DNA of 38,621 nucleotides from Candidatus Woesearchaeota archaeon (lineage in GTDB: Archaea > Nanobdellota > Nanobdellia > Woesearchaeales > ARS49). Of this stretch, positions 32,109-38,621 are shown in pieces. The translations under genes and the position numbers were made by a program. The stretch is taken from positions 1 to 38,621 of the forward strand of contig JAFGHW010000027.1 of the NCBI GenBank assembly GCA_016929895.1, given 5' to 3'. The notes under the pieces were generated by a model, which made no database searches, had not been told where the DNA came from, and saw only the letters and a list, made by a program, of their open reading frames with translations. The first letter of the stretch is position 1. Every line of letters starts with the position of its first letter.

Positions 32109-32816
32109 ATGGTTATTAAAGAAGGAGATTTTATTGAACTTGATTATACTGGAAAATTAAAAGAAGATAGTGCTGTTTTTGATACTACTGATGAAAAATT
32201 AGCCAAAGAAGCAGGCATTTATTCTAAAAATATGGCTTATGGCCCGGTTATTATTTGCGTTGGAAAAGGACAGATTTTGAAAGGCTTGGAAAGAAAATTT
32301 ATTGGTAAAAAAGAAGGCAAATTTTCAGTTGATTTGCTTCCTGAAGAAGGTTTTGGTAAAAAAAATGCAGGTTTGATTGAATTGATTCCTAATAAAAAAT
32401 TTATAGAGAACAAGATTCAGCCAGTTATTGGTTTGCAGGTTAATATTGATGGAGCATTAGGAATTGTCAGGCGTGAAGGGGGCGGGCGTATTTTGGTTGA
32501 TTTTAATCATCCTTTGTCTGGAAGAGAAATAACCTATGATATTAATATTAAGAGAATGGTCACAGATAAAAAAGAGCAGATTAGCGGCTTGTTGTCTATC
32601 CTGATAAAAATAAAGCCTGTTGAGATTAAGATTGAAAAAGATGAAGCAATAATCACATTAAAACAAGAACTGCCTAAAAAGATTTCAGAACATATGAAAA
32701 AGGAAATATGTGATATAATTAAACTAAAAAAAGTTGATTTTAAGAAAGCCGAGGAATCTGCTGGAAAAAAAGATTCTTCTGATAAGAAAAATTCAGAGCA
32801 AGAGCCTGAACAATAA
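32109..32816 (+). CDS. FKBP-type peptidyl-prolyl isomerase (long archaeal form)
   Basis: Proline isomerase and chaperone. The FKBP half has GDFIELDYTGKLKEDSAVFDTT (6-27) and GQILKGLERKFIGKKEGKFSVDLLPEEGFG (near 55-84). The insert-in-flap domain follows (PNKKFIENKIQPVIGLQVNIDGALGIVRREGGGRILVDFNHPLSG). A C-terminal 80-residue extension is typical of long archaeal FKBPs, ending in a charged SDKKNSEQEPEQ tail. Soluble, so cytoplasmic. Confidence 0.93.
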   Translation: MVIKEGDFIELDYTGKLKEDSAVFDTTDEKLAKEAGIYSKNMAYGPVIICVGKGQILKGLERKFIGKKEGKFSVDLLPEEGFGKKNAGLIELIPNKKFIENKIQPVIGLQVNIDGALGIVRREGGGRILVDFNHPLSGREITYDINIKRMVTDKKEQISGLLSILIKIKPVEIKIEKDEAIITLKQELPKKISEHMKKEICDIIKLKKVDFKKAEESAGKKDSSDKKNSEQEPEQ

Positions 32817-32837
32817 TCTCTCGTTTCTATTACAATA

Positions 32838-32889
32838 ATATTTAAATACTACCTTGGAATAGCACTACTCAAGGGTATTAAACGGTGAT
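32838..32889 (+). promoter_or_regulatory. ftsZ promoter and ribosome binding site
   Basis: ATATTTAAATAC (32838-32849) is a TATA; GGTGAT (32884-32889) is the ribosome binding site, placing translation start at GTG 32895. Confidence 0.55.
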
Positions 32890-32894
32890 AGTTG

Positions 32895-34004
32895 GTGGAA
32901 TTTATACGACCTTTAAGTTCTGAAAACAGGCCTATTGCAAAACCTCAGGTAGAGCGAAAAGCAGAAGATGTAGAATTAGAAGAAATGCTGGCAAAGCAAA
33001 GAGCTAGTATTAAGGTAATTGGCTGTGGAGGCGGCGGCAATAACACTATTAATCGTATTTCTGAAGTTGGTATTACTGGTGCTGAAACTATTGCTATTAA
33101 TACAGATGCTCAGGATTTGTTATATACAAGCGCGGATAAAAAATTGCTGATTGGGAGAGAGATTACCAAAGGTCTTGGTGCTGGTTCTGACCCTAAGATA
33201 GGCGAAGAAGCAGGCAAAGAGAGCGAACATGAAATAAAGCACAGCATTGAAGGGTCAGATATGGTTTTTATTACATGCGGTTTGGGCGGAGGCACTGGCA
33301 CTGGCTGCGCGCCTGTTGTTGCAGATACTGCTAGAAAATTAGGTTGCTTAACAGTTGCTATTGTTACTATTCCTTTTACAATGGAAGGCAATAGAAGATA
33401 TGATAATGCATTGATTGGTTTGGAGCGTTTAGAGCAGGTTGTTGATACTTTGATTGTTATTCCTAATGATAAATTATTAGAACTTGCTCCTGATTTGCCT
33501 TTGCATACTGCTTTTAAAGTGGCTGATGAAATCTTAACAAATGCTGTTAAGGGTATTGCTGAATTAGTTACTCGGGCAGGTTTGGTTAATTTGGACTTTG
33601 CAGATATTAGAACTGTTATGAAGGATGGCGGCGTTGCCTTGATTGGTGTTGGTGAAAGTGATTCTGAAAATCGAGCCATGGAAGCAGTTGAAAAAGCTAT
33701 CAGCAATCCTTTGCTGGATGTTGATATTACTGGTGCTAATGGCGCATTGATTAATGTTTCAGGCAGTAAAGACTTGACTTTAAATGAGGCCAAGCAGGTT
33801 GTTGAAGCTGTTTCTCAAAAACTTTCTGAAGATGCGAGGATTATTTGGGGCGCGCAGATTTACGAGGATTTGGGTAATACTTTAAAATGCATGCTTATAG
33901 TTACCGGAGTTAAATCTCCGCAGATTTTTGGTTTTGAACATAAGATTTCTGATGCCAGCAAGAAAGAGATTGAGAATGAATTAGGTATTGAGTTTGTTGA
34001 TTAG
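32895..34004 (+). CDS. ftsZ: Cell division protein FtsZ
   Basis: Tubulin-like GTPase forming the division ring. The tubulin signature GGGTGTG is at 131-137 and IGCGGGGNNTINRI at 42-55; the T7 loop (VNLDFADI) supplies the catalytic aspartate. The GTG start at 32895 is preferred (GGTGAT 5 nt upstream); a TTG 3 nt earlier is open. It has a 35-residue N-terminal extension and ends without a long linker, close to archaeal FtsZ1. Upstream of secE as in many archaea. Confidence 0.96.
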   Translation: MEFIRPLSSENRPIAKPQVERKAEDVELEEMLAKQRASIKVIGCGGGGNNTINRISEVGITGAETIAINTDAQDLLYTSADKKLLIGREITKGLGAGSDPKIGEEAGKESEHEIKHSIEGSDMVFITCGLGGGTGTGCAPVVADTARKLGCLTVAIVTIPFTMEGNRRYDNALIGLERLEQVVDTLIVIPNDKLLELAPDLPLHTAFKVADEILTNAVKGIAELVTRAGLVNLDFADIRTVMKDGGVALIGVGESDSENRAMEAVEKAISNPLLDVDITGANGALINVSGSKDLTLNEAKQVVEAVSQKLSEDARIIWGAQIYEDLGNTLKCMLIVTGVKSPQIFGFEHKISDASKKEIENELGIEFVD

Positions 34005-34019
34005 TTTAAAATCAGTTAC

Positions 34020-34031
34020 TTTTTTAAATAC
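34020..34031 (+). promoter_or_regulatory. TATA for secE
   Basis: TTTTTTAAATAC centred 26 nt before the secE ATG at 34051; predicts a leaderless mRNA. Confidence 0.55.
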
Positions 34032-34050
34032 TCATTAATTCTTATCAGTT

Positions 34051-34311
34051 ATGGAACAAAATCAGGAAAACACAGAAGAACAGCCTGCTCAATTATTTGT
34101 TAAGCAGAAATCCGAGGAATTTAAGTTTCAAAAGAAAACTTTCAAGGAAAAATTCAAGCAATTTTGTGTTGAGTGCAAAAGAGTTCTGAAAGTTACTAAA
34201 AAGCCTTCAAGAGATGAATTTAAGAATATTGTTAAGGTTACTGGCATAGGAATATTAATCATTGGTTTGATTGGTTTTTTGATTCATTTTCTTAAAGAGC
34301 TTGTATTCTGA
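34051..34311 (+). CDS. secE: Preprotein translocase subunit SecE (Sec61 gamma)
   Basis: Clamp subunit of the SecYE translocon. The C-terminal part (CKRVLKVTKKPSRDEFKNIVKVTGIGILIIGLIGFLIHFLKELVF) has the amphipathic helix and the single membrane span (about 66-82) typical of Sec61 gamma. The 30-residue charged N-terminus is extra. Between ftsZ and spt5, its usual archaeal position. The stop codon runs directly into the GC-rich inverted repeat at 34310. Confidence 0.93.
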   Translation: MEQNQENTEEQPAQLFVKQKSEEFKFQKKTFKEKFKQFCVECKRVLKVTKKPSRDEFKNIVKVTGIGILIIGLIGFLIHFLKELVF

Positions 34312-34459
34312 GCTGTGGTGCATTGTTTGCCGGAGAAGCGATTAAAGCAGGCGAAACGACCTGAGCCACGCAGTGGCAAAGCTGAGGAGCAGAAGAGGCT
34401 TTGCACCACAGCTCTAAACCGCAATTCACAGCAAACAAGTTTGCTGAAGTTCTGTTTTT
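34310..34459 (+). ncRNA. Candidate structured non-coding RNA between secE and spt5
   Basis: The element is bounded by a perfect 13-bp inverted repeat, GAGCTGTGGTGCA (34310-34322) and TGCACCACAGCTC (34402-34414). Inside are GTTTGCC/GGCGAAAC, CAGG..CCTG (34348-34363), GCCAC-GCA-GTGGC (34365-34377) and AAAGC/GCTTT (34378-34402). The last can stack on the outer stem, so a multi-branched fold is possible; some inner arms are alternatives to each other. G+C is about 56% by hand count against about one third around it. A hairpin CAGCAAAC/GTTTGCTG (34429-34446) then five Ts (34455-34459) look like a terminator. No known RNA family was recognised. Confidence 0.6.
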
Positions 34460-34478
34460 ACCTCTGGCAAAAGCATAA

Positions 34479-34491
34479 CCTTTATAAATGA
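34479..34491 (+). promoter_or_regulatory. spt5 promoter (TATA)
   Basis: ACCTTTATAAATG; transcription should start near 34512, giving a 50-nt leader that includes ACCTC/GAGGT, whose second arm is also the ribosome binding site of spt5. This leader hairpin could modulate spt5 translation. Confidence 0.55.
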
Positions 34492-34565
34492 TATTAAAAT
34501 ATAATGTATTATTCACTTCTGCCAGTTAAAATTCAGGTAGGGTGGACCTCAAGAGGTAAACAAAA

Positions 34566-35057
34566 ATGGAAGAACAAAAAACCCATATTTTTGCATTAAG
34601 AACTACTGCAAATCGTGAAGATCAGGTTATGGATTTTATTACATCAAATATCAAGAAAAAAGGATTGGATGTTTTTGCTGTTATCAGGCCTCATGGAATG
34701 AGGGGTTATATTTTTTTAGAATCTGCTAATCGTAGTGCTGCTGAGCAGGCTGCTTTTAATGTTCCTTATGCTAGGGGTATTCTTCCAAAAGAGATTGAGT
34801 ACAGGGAAATCGAGCATATGCTTGAACAGGTTAAACGGGATATTGATATTAGAAAAAATGATATTGTAGAAATCATTTCAGGTCCGTTCAAAAGAGAACA
34901 GGCTAAAATTACGAGATTAGACAAGGCAAAAGAGGAAGTTGTTGTTGAATTGTTAGAAGCAGCAGTTCCTATTCCTATTACTGTTAAGTTAGATGCTGTT
35001 AAGGTTATTAGAAGAGAATCTGAAGAAAAGGAGGACGAGGAAGCGCAAACATTATAA
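34566..35057 (+). CDS. spt5: Transcription elongation factor Spt5 (NusG)
   Basis: Binds the RNA polymerase clamp with Spt4. The N-terminal NGN domain (HIFALRTTANREDQVMDFI; GYIFLESANRSAAEQAAF) covers about 1-85, followed by a KOW domain (DIVEIISGPFKREQAKITRLDKAKEEVVVELL). GAGGT lies 9 nt before the ATG. 163 residues is slightly long because of an acidic tail (ESEEKEDEEAQTL). Confidence 0.95.
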   Translation: MEEQKTHIFALRTTANREDQVMDFITSNIKKKGLDVFAVIRPHGMRGYIFLESANRSAAEQAAFNVPYARGILPKEIEYREIEHMLEQVKRDIDIRKNDIVEIISGPFKREQAKITRLDKAKEEVVVELLEAAVPIPITVKLDAVKVIRRESEEKEDEEAQTL

Positions 35058-35060
35058 ACC
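35051..35060 (+). promoter_or_regulatory. TATA for rpl11
   Basis: ATTATAAACC overlaps the spt5 stop codon and is centred 26 nt before the rpl11 ATG; predicts a leaderless mRNA for L11 in addition to read-through. Confidence 0.55.
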
Positions 35061-35081
35061 GCTTTCTTTTATCAAATTACA

Positions 35082-35819
35082 ATGGCAACTCAAACTGTTG
35101 AGGCATTAGTAAACGGCGGCAAGGCAACAGCTGCGCCTCCACTGGGTCCTGCTTTGGGTCCTTTAGGAGTTAATATTGGTCAGGTTGTTGCTGAGATTAA
35201 CAAGAAAACCGTGGATTTCAAAGGAATGCAGGTTCCTGTTAAAGTTAGTGTTAAGGATGATAAATCATTTTCTATTACAGTTGGTACTCCTCCTGTTTCT
35301 TCATTGCTTAAAAAAGAAGCAATCATAGAAAAAGGAGCTGCAAATCCTATCACAGATAAGGTTGCTGATTTGAAAATCGAGCAAATAATTAAGATTGCTA
35401 AGATGAAGTCTGATGCTCTGTTAGGAAAAGATATGTTTTCTAAGGTTAAAGAGGTTATTGGTTCTTGTGACAGCATGGGTATTTTGGTTGAAGGCAAGCA
35501 GGCAAGAGAGGTTATTGCTGATATTAATAATGGTAAATTTGCTGAAGAGATTAAAACTGAGAAAACAGAGTTATCTGCTGAAGCTTTGAAGAAAATCGAA
35601 GAGCAGAAAAAGAAATTGCAAGAAGAGTTGGCTAAAAGAAAAACAGAGTTTGAAGCACAGGCAAAGCAGGTTATCGAACAGCTTGCCGGCCAGCCTAGAG
35701 GAACTATTAAGGCTAAACTGGTTGAAATGAAGATTCCTTCTAATATTATTGAAGCGTTATTGCCGGCTGAAGCAGCTGGCGGTGCTGCTGCAGCACCTGG
35801 CGCTGAGAAGAAGAAATAA
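35082..35819 (+). CDS. rpl11: Ribosomal protein L11 with long C-terminal extension
   Basis: L11 of the GTPase-associated centre. Residues 5-75 are the N-terminal domain (GGKATAAPPLGPALGPLGVNIGQVVAEIN) and 76-155 the rRNA-binding C-terminal domain. Archaeal L11 normally ends near 160-165; here about 85 more residues follow. These are a Lys/Glu coiled coil (164-200), a small helical segment (201-228) and a tail AAGGAAAAPGAEKKK. Although spt5 and rpl11 follow the archaeal order, L1, L10 and L12 do not follow. Confidence 0.95.
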   Translation: MATQTVEALVNGGKATAAPPLGPALGPLGVNIGQVVAEINKKTVDFKGMQVPVKVSVKDDKSFSITVGTPPVSSLLKKEAIIEKGAANPITDKVADLKIEQIIKIAKMKSDALLGKDMFSKVKEVIGSCDSMGILVEGKQAREVIADINNGKFAEEIKTEKTELSAEALKKIEEQKKKLQEELAKRKTEFEAQAKQVIEQLAGQPRGTIKAKLVEMKIPSNIIEALLPAEAAGGAAAAPGAEKKK

Positions 35820-35838
35820 GTCTATTAAAAGAAACAAG

Positions 35839-35848
35839 ATTTATATAC
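35839..35848 (+). promoter_or_regulatory. TATA for the 35871 gene pair
   Basis: ATTTATATAC centred 27 nt before the ATG at 35871; predicts a leaderless mRNA for the two membrane-anchored genes. Confidence 0.55.
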
Positions 35849-35870
35849 TAAATCTTCCATTCCAGCTCAT

Positions 35871-36419
35871 ATGAAGAGAAAAAATGTGGTGATTGGTGTA
35901 ATTTGTGCTATGATTCTGATTGCTGTTATTTTTGCTCTTGTTAGCCTTTTCTCTGGAAAGTATACTGCAAAACCTTTAATCTTGAATACGATTAATTTAA
36001 GAGCTAATTTTGATAATCCTGTTGCCAGAGCTGAAGCGATTACTGAGATTAATAAAATAGTCGCAGATTTAAATGATGCAGGCATTAATGAAGGCTGGCG
36101 TGCAATGGCTGCGTGTATTCCTGAAACTTGTTCTGATGATGAATACATGAATTTTATTTTAAGCGCAGTTAATAATAGGCCCAAAGATATTGAATATAGT
36201 GAAATTATTAAAGAATTGGTTAAAGTTCATCGTTTTTGGGGTGATTCTACTAATGTTATTGTCTTTTCTCAGTCTTTGACTAATACTAATAATTTGGTTA
36301 ATGAGCTGCATTTCAGTACTGCTGTTAATGCTTGGAATCGTATTGTCGAGTGCAATGGTGAATGCGAGGATTATGATAATTTGTTCTTTGATTTAATCAA
36401 AATCATTGTAGAACTATGA
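35871..36419 (+). CDS. Unknown membrane-anchored protein (182 aa)
   Basis: N-terminal signal anchor at about 7-28 (VVIGVICAMILIAVIFALVSLF) and an outside domain of helices with C-containing sites (AACIPETCSDDEY near 83-95; VECNGECEDYD near 161-171). The paired CxxxxC and CxxxC could form disulfides. No family recognised. ATGA overlap with the next gene indicates a co-made pair. Confidence 0.7.
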   Translation: MKRKNVVIGVICAMILIAVIFALVSLFSGKYTAKPLILNTINLRANFDNPVARAEAITEINKIVADLNDAGINEGWRAMAACIPETCSDDEYMNFILSAVNNRPKDIEYSEIIKELVKVHRFWGDSTNVIVFSQSLTNTNNLVNELHFSTAVNAWNRIVECNGECEDYDNLFFDLIKIIVEL

Positions 36420-37006
36420 AAGAATTTATTGAAGAATTAAAAAATATTCATCAAAGATTTTCTAGATTTGAATTTGCGATTATTATTATTTTTATTTTGT
36501 TGGTTTTGCTAATTCCGAATAATCCTGGCATCATTGGTTTTTCTGATGTTAATGTTCATAAACAGAGTGTTAATCTTGCTGTTGACCGAAGTCGTAGTTT
36601 TGTTTTAGTGACTCAAACCCCAGTTACTATTACTTCGTTAAGTGTTTCTGGTGAAGTTCTTGGTTCTGGTTCTGCAAGTGTTTATCTGATAGGCAAAGAT
36701 GGAAAAAAGAATAAGGTTTTTAGTAATGAACAAAAGGGTATGAATTTGGTTACTGGTTTTTATGGGGAAGAGTCAGAATTGGCAAATACTGTGGAAATTA
36801 AAGAACCTATTTTGGATATTAAGGAAGGAATTATTATTAACGATGTTGAATCTGTTGAAAATGCTATTCCTGGCGGATTTGTTTCTGCTTGTTCTGATAC
36901 ATGTTCTTTGAATGAAGATAGTGATTCATTTGAGCTGGTTACCTTTGTTGAACCAGGAACTACGTTGGTTATTAATCAGATTGATTACACAACTGTCAAG
37001 AAATAA
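36416..37006 (+). CDS. Unknown membrane-anchored beta-rich protein (196 aa)
   Basis: One membrane span at about 19-35 (FAIIIIFILLVLLIPNN) followed by an outside beta-rich domain (SFVLVTQTPVTITSLSVSGEVLGSGSASVYLIGKDG) resembling Ig-like or adhesin-like folds, and a CSDTC pair near 158-162. Coupled by ATGA to the preceding gene; both likely sit at the cell envelope. No family recognised. Confidence 0.7.
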   Translation: MKEFIEELKNIHQRFSRFEFAIIIIFILLVLLIPNNPGIIGFSDVNVHKQSVNLAVDRSRSFVLVTQTPVTITSLSVSGEVLGSGSASVYLIGKDGKKNKVFSNEQKGMNLVTGFYGEESELANTVEIKEPILDIKEGIIINDVESVENAIPGGFVSACSDTCSLNEDSDSFELVTFVEPGTTLVINQIDYTTVKK

Positions 37007-37013
37007 TTAGCCA

Positions 37014-37025
37014 ATATTTATAAAG
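37014..37025 (+). promoter_or_regulatory. TATA for elp3
   Basis: ATATTTATAAAG centred 28 nt before the ATG at 37047; predicts a leaderless mRNA. Confidence 0.55.
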
Positions 37026-37046
37026 TAACAGTTTAATTTTGTTCTT

Positions 37047-38621
37047 ATGCCAAAGCTTCAAGCAATAAAAGAAATAATAACTTTGTTAAAAGAGAAAAAA
37101 CTATCCAAAGACAAGCTGTCGCAATTTAAATTAAAAATTTGCAAAAAGTATAAGATTCGTGAAGTTCCAACTGATATTGAAATTCTTTTGCATTCTTCTC
37201 CTGAAGATGCGCAGAAAATTAATCTTGTCTTCAAGCCTGGAAGGTCTGCTTCTGGTGTTTCGGTTGTTGCGATTATGTCTTACCCTTTTGCCTGCAGGCA
37301 TGGCAAATGCTTGTATTGTCCTGGAGGTCCTGGAAGTGTTTTTGGTGATATTCCTCAGAGTTATACTGGCAGAGAGCCTGCTACAATGAGAGCCATAAGA
37401 AATAAGTTTGATTCTTACCTCCAAGTCTTTAATCGTTTAGAACAATATATTGCTGCAGGCCATCTGCCTGAAAAGATTGAATTAATAATTATGGGCGGAA
37501 CATTTCCGAGTTTTAATAAGCAGTATCAGAGAGATTTTGTAACTTATGCATTAAAGGCTATGAATGATTTTGGGGATTTGTTTTTCAAAAATAACAAATT
37601 TGATTTTAAAAAATATAAAGATTTTTTTGAGATGCCTGGGAATATGAAAGATAAGGCGCGCGTTGAAAGAATCATTAGCAGAGTTTCAAGATTAAAAGGT
37701 AAATCAAATTTAAAAAAAGAACAGTTGAGAAATGAAAAAGCAAAAGTTAGATGTGTCGCAATGTGTTTGGAAACTCGTCCTGACTTTTGCATGAAAAAAG
37801 AATTAAACAGTATGCTTTCTCTTGGAACTACACGGATTGAATTAGGAGTTCAAACATTAAATAATGAAATTTTAAAGAAAATTAAAAGAGGGCATTCTGT
37901 TGAGGATACAATCAAGGCAACGCAGTTAATGAAGGATTGCTTTTTAAAAGTAGGATACCACCAAATGCCCGGACTTCCAAATGTTTCTTACCAAGAGGAT
38001 GTTAACACATTTAAAAAACTCTTTCAAGATTCCAATTTTCGCCCTGACGCCTTGAAAATATATCCTTGCATGGTTATTGAAGGAACAGAATTGTATAATC
38101 TTTGGAAAAAAAAGAAATATATACCCTTGACTACTAAAAAAGCTGCTCAGATGATGGTTTCAATTAAAAAATATATTCCTAAGTATGTTAGGATTATGCG
38201 GGTTCAAAGAGATATTCCTACTTTTATGACCGCAGCAGGTGTTGACAGGACTAATCTAAGGCAGTATGTTTCTTTGTTGTTAAAGAAAAAAGGACAGGAA
38301 TGCCAATGCATTAGGTGCCGCGAACCTCGTAATCGTAAAATTGATTTTAAAAATGTAAAACTAATGAATTACTATTACGAAGCAAGCAAAGGTGCAGAGG
38401 TGTTTATTTCTTCAGAAGATGTTAAGAATAATATTTTATTGGGATTTTGTCGTTTGAGAATTCCTTACAAGCCTTTTAGAAAGGAAATAACAAAAGATAG
38501 TGCCGGTATTAGAGAGCTTCACGTATATGGTGAAACAACAAAAATAGGCACAAAAGGAAAAAATGTTCAGCACAAAGGAATTGGCAAAAAATTAATGCTT
38601 GAGGCAGAAAGGATTGCTAAA
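37047..38621 (+). CDS. elp3: Elp3 tRNA uridine acetyltransferase (3' end cut by window)
   Basis: Radical-SAM and acetyltransferase enzyme that modifies wobble uridine of tRNA. The [4Fe-4S] motif CX4CX2C is C83, C88 and C91 (ACRHGKCLYCPGG). The barrel shows IIMGGTFPS, VRCVAMCLETRPDFC, TTRIELGVQT and VGYHQMPGLP. CQCIRCRE near 413-421 is the zinc loop. The HAT acetyltransferase domain begins near 450 and is cut after 525 codons (KNVQHKGIGKKLMLEAERIAK). Archaeal Elp3 is about 530-550 residues, so only a few are missing. Confidence 0.95.
   Translation, partial: MPKLQAIKEIITLLKEKKLSKDKLSQFKLKICKKYKIREVPTDIEILLHSSPEDAQKINLVFKPGRSASGVSVVAIMSYPFACRHGKCLYCPGGPGSVFGDIPQSYTGREPATMRAIRNKFDSYLQVFNRLEQYIAAGHLPEKIELIIMGGTFPSFNKQYQRDFVTYALKAMNDFGDLFFKNNKFDFKKYKDFFEMPGNMKDKARVERIISRVSRLKGKSNLKKEQLRNEKAKVRCVAMCLETRPDFCMKKELNSMLSLGTTRIELGVQTLNNEILKKIKRGHSVEDTIKATQLMKDCFLKVGYHQMPGLPNVSYQEDVNTFKKLFQDSNFRPDALKIYPCMVIEGTELYNLWKKKKYIPLTTKKAAQMMVSIKKYIPKYVRIMRVQRDIPTFMTAAGVDRTNLRQYVSLLLKKKGQECQCIRCREPRNRKIDFKNVKLMNYYYEASKGAEVFISSEDVKNNILLGFCRLRIPYKPFRKEITKDSAGIRELHVYGETTKIGTKGKNVQHKGIGKKLMLEAERIAK

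Noticed and set aside
33110-33793. 227-residue minus-strand open frame inside ftsZ
   Set aside because: Lies fully within ftsZ, has low-complexity Ser/Pro composition and no start signals; it is a shadow of the codon bias of ftsZ.
34325-34404. H/ACA or C/D guide RNA, SRP RNA or TPP riboswitch identity for the structured element
   Set aside because: No C/D boxes, no ANA box at the right distance from a pseudouridine pocket, no SRP domain IV signature, and the TPP-like CTGAG words are in the wrong order.
34292-34516. 74-residue minus-strand reading frame across the secE-spt5 gap
   Set aside because: It runs through the GC-rich inverted repeat, has no ribosome binding site, and its composition (Cys/Ala-rich patches) reflects the repeat rather than a protein; the structured RNA reading explains the region better.

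Overview
This window is a stretch of AT-rich archaeal chromosome (roughly one third G+C by eye). The archaeal assignment rests on the L44e/S27e/aIF2-alpha/Nop10 cluster, aIF1A, a GINS subunit, a thermosome, an archaeal GluRS, Elp3, the ftsZ-secE-spt5-rpl11 cluster, an ADP-forming acetyl-CoA synthetase, a histone-fold miniprotein and TATA/BRE promoters. The compact genes, many short Cys-rich proteins, UMF1-type transporter and protein flavour suggest a DPANN archaeon of the Woesearchaeota/Pacearchaeota kind. That placement is an inference. No rRNA, tRNA, CRISPR array, insertion sequence or phage gene was recognised.

Layout. 1-1.9 kb: a prolyl aminopeptidase-like hydrolase converging on PRPP synthetase. 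1.9-4.2 kb (minus): L44e, S27e, aIF2-alpha, Nop10 and a PAC2 chaperone as one operon. 4.2-8.3 kb (minus): GINS with its own promoter, preceded by an nrdR / class II ribonucleotide reductase / cobalamin adenosyltransferase operon with a good NrdR-box palindrome. This operon makes the reductase, its cofactor-activating enzyme and its repressor together. 8.4-10.6 kb: a sugar-nucleotide epimerase and three small Cys-rich proteins, two of them firing from one symmetric promoter. 10.6-15.2 kb (plus): a membrane methyltransferase, AlaX, a UDG-like protein, a shortened Dph2, a glycosyltransferase and a U32 protein. 15.1-18 kb: SppA, aIF1A and two envelope proteins. 18-21.7 kb: acetyl-CoA synthetase alpha and beta subunits with a transporter between. 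21.6-24.5 kb: small Cys-rich genes and a SufS / membrane protein / double-thioredoxin operon. 24.6-28.6 kb: GluRS, histone-like protein, CYTH protein, a coiled-coil gene pair and MazG. 28.6-30.9 kb: thermosome plus an unknown gene. 31-38.6 kb: cytidylate kinase, FKBP, FtsZ, SecE, Spt5, an extended L11, two membrane-anchored unknowns and Elp3, which is cut by the window end.

Regulation. Many genes have a TATA element centred 26-29 nt before the start codon, so their mRNAs should be leaderless. Others have a more distant TATA plus a G-rich ribosome binding site. These two patterns were used to choose starts. No gene-free stretch exceeds 300 bases. The two largest gaps (16097-16382 and 34312-34565) both hold inverted repeats that suggest RNA structure. 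The second carries a GC-rich, multi-armed candidate non-coding RNA and is the most unusual object in the window.
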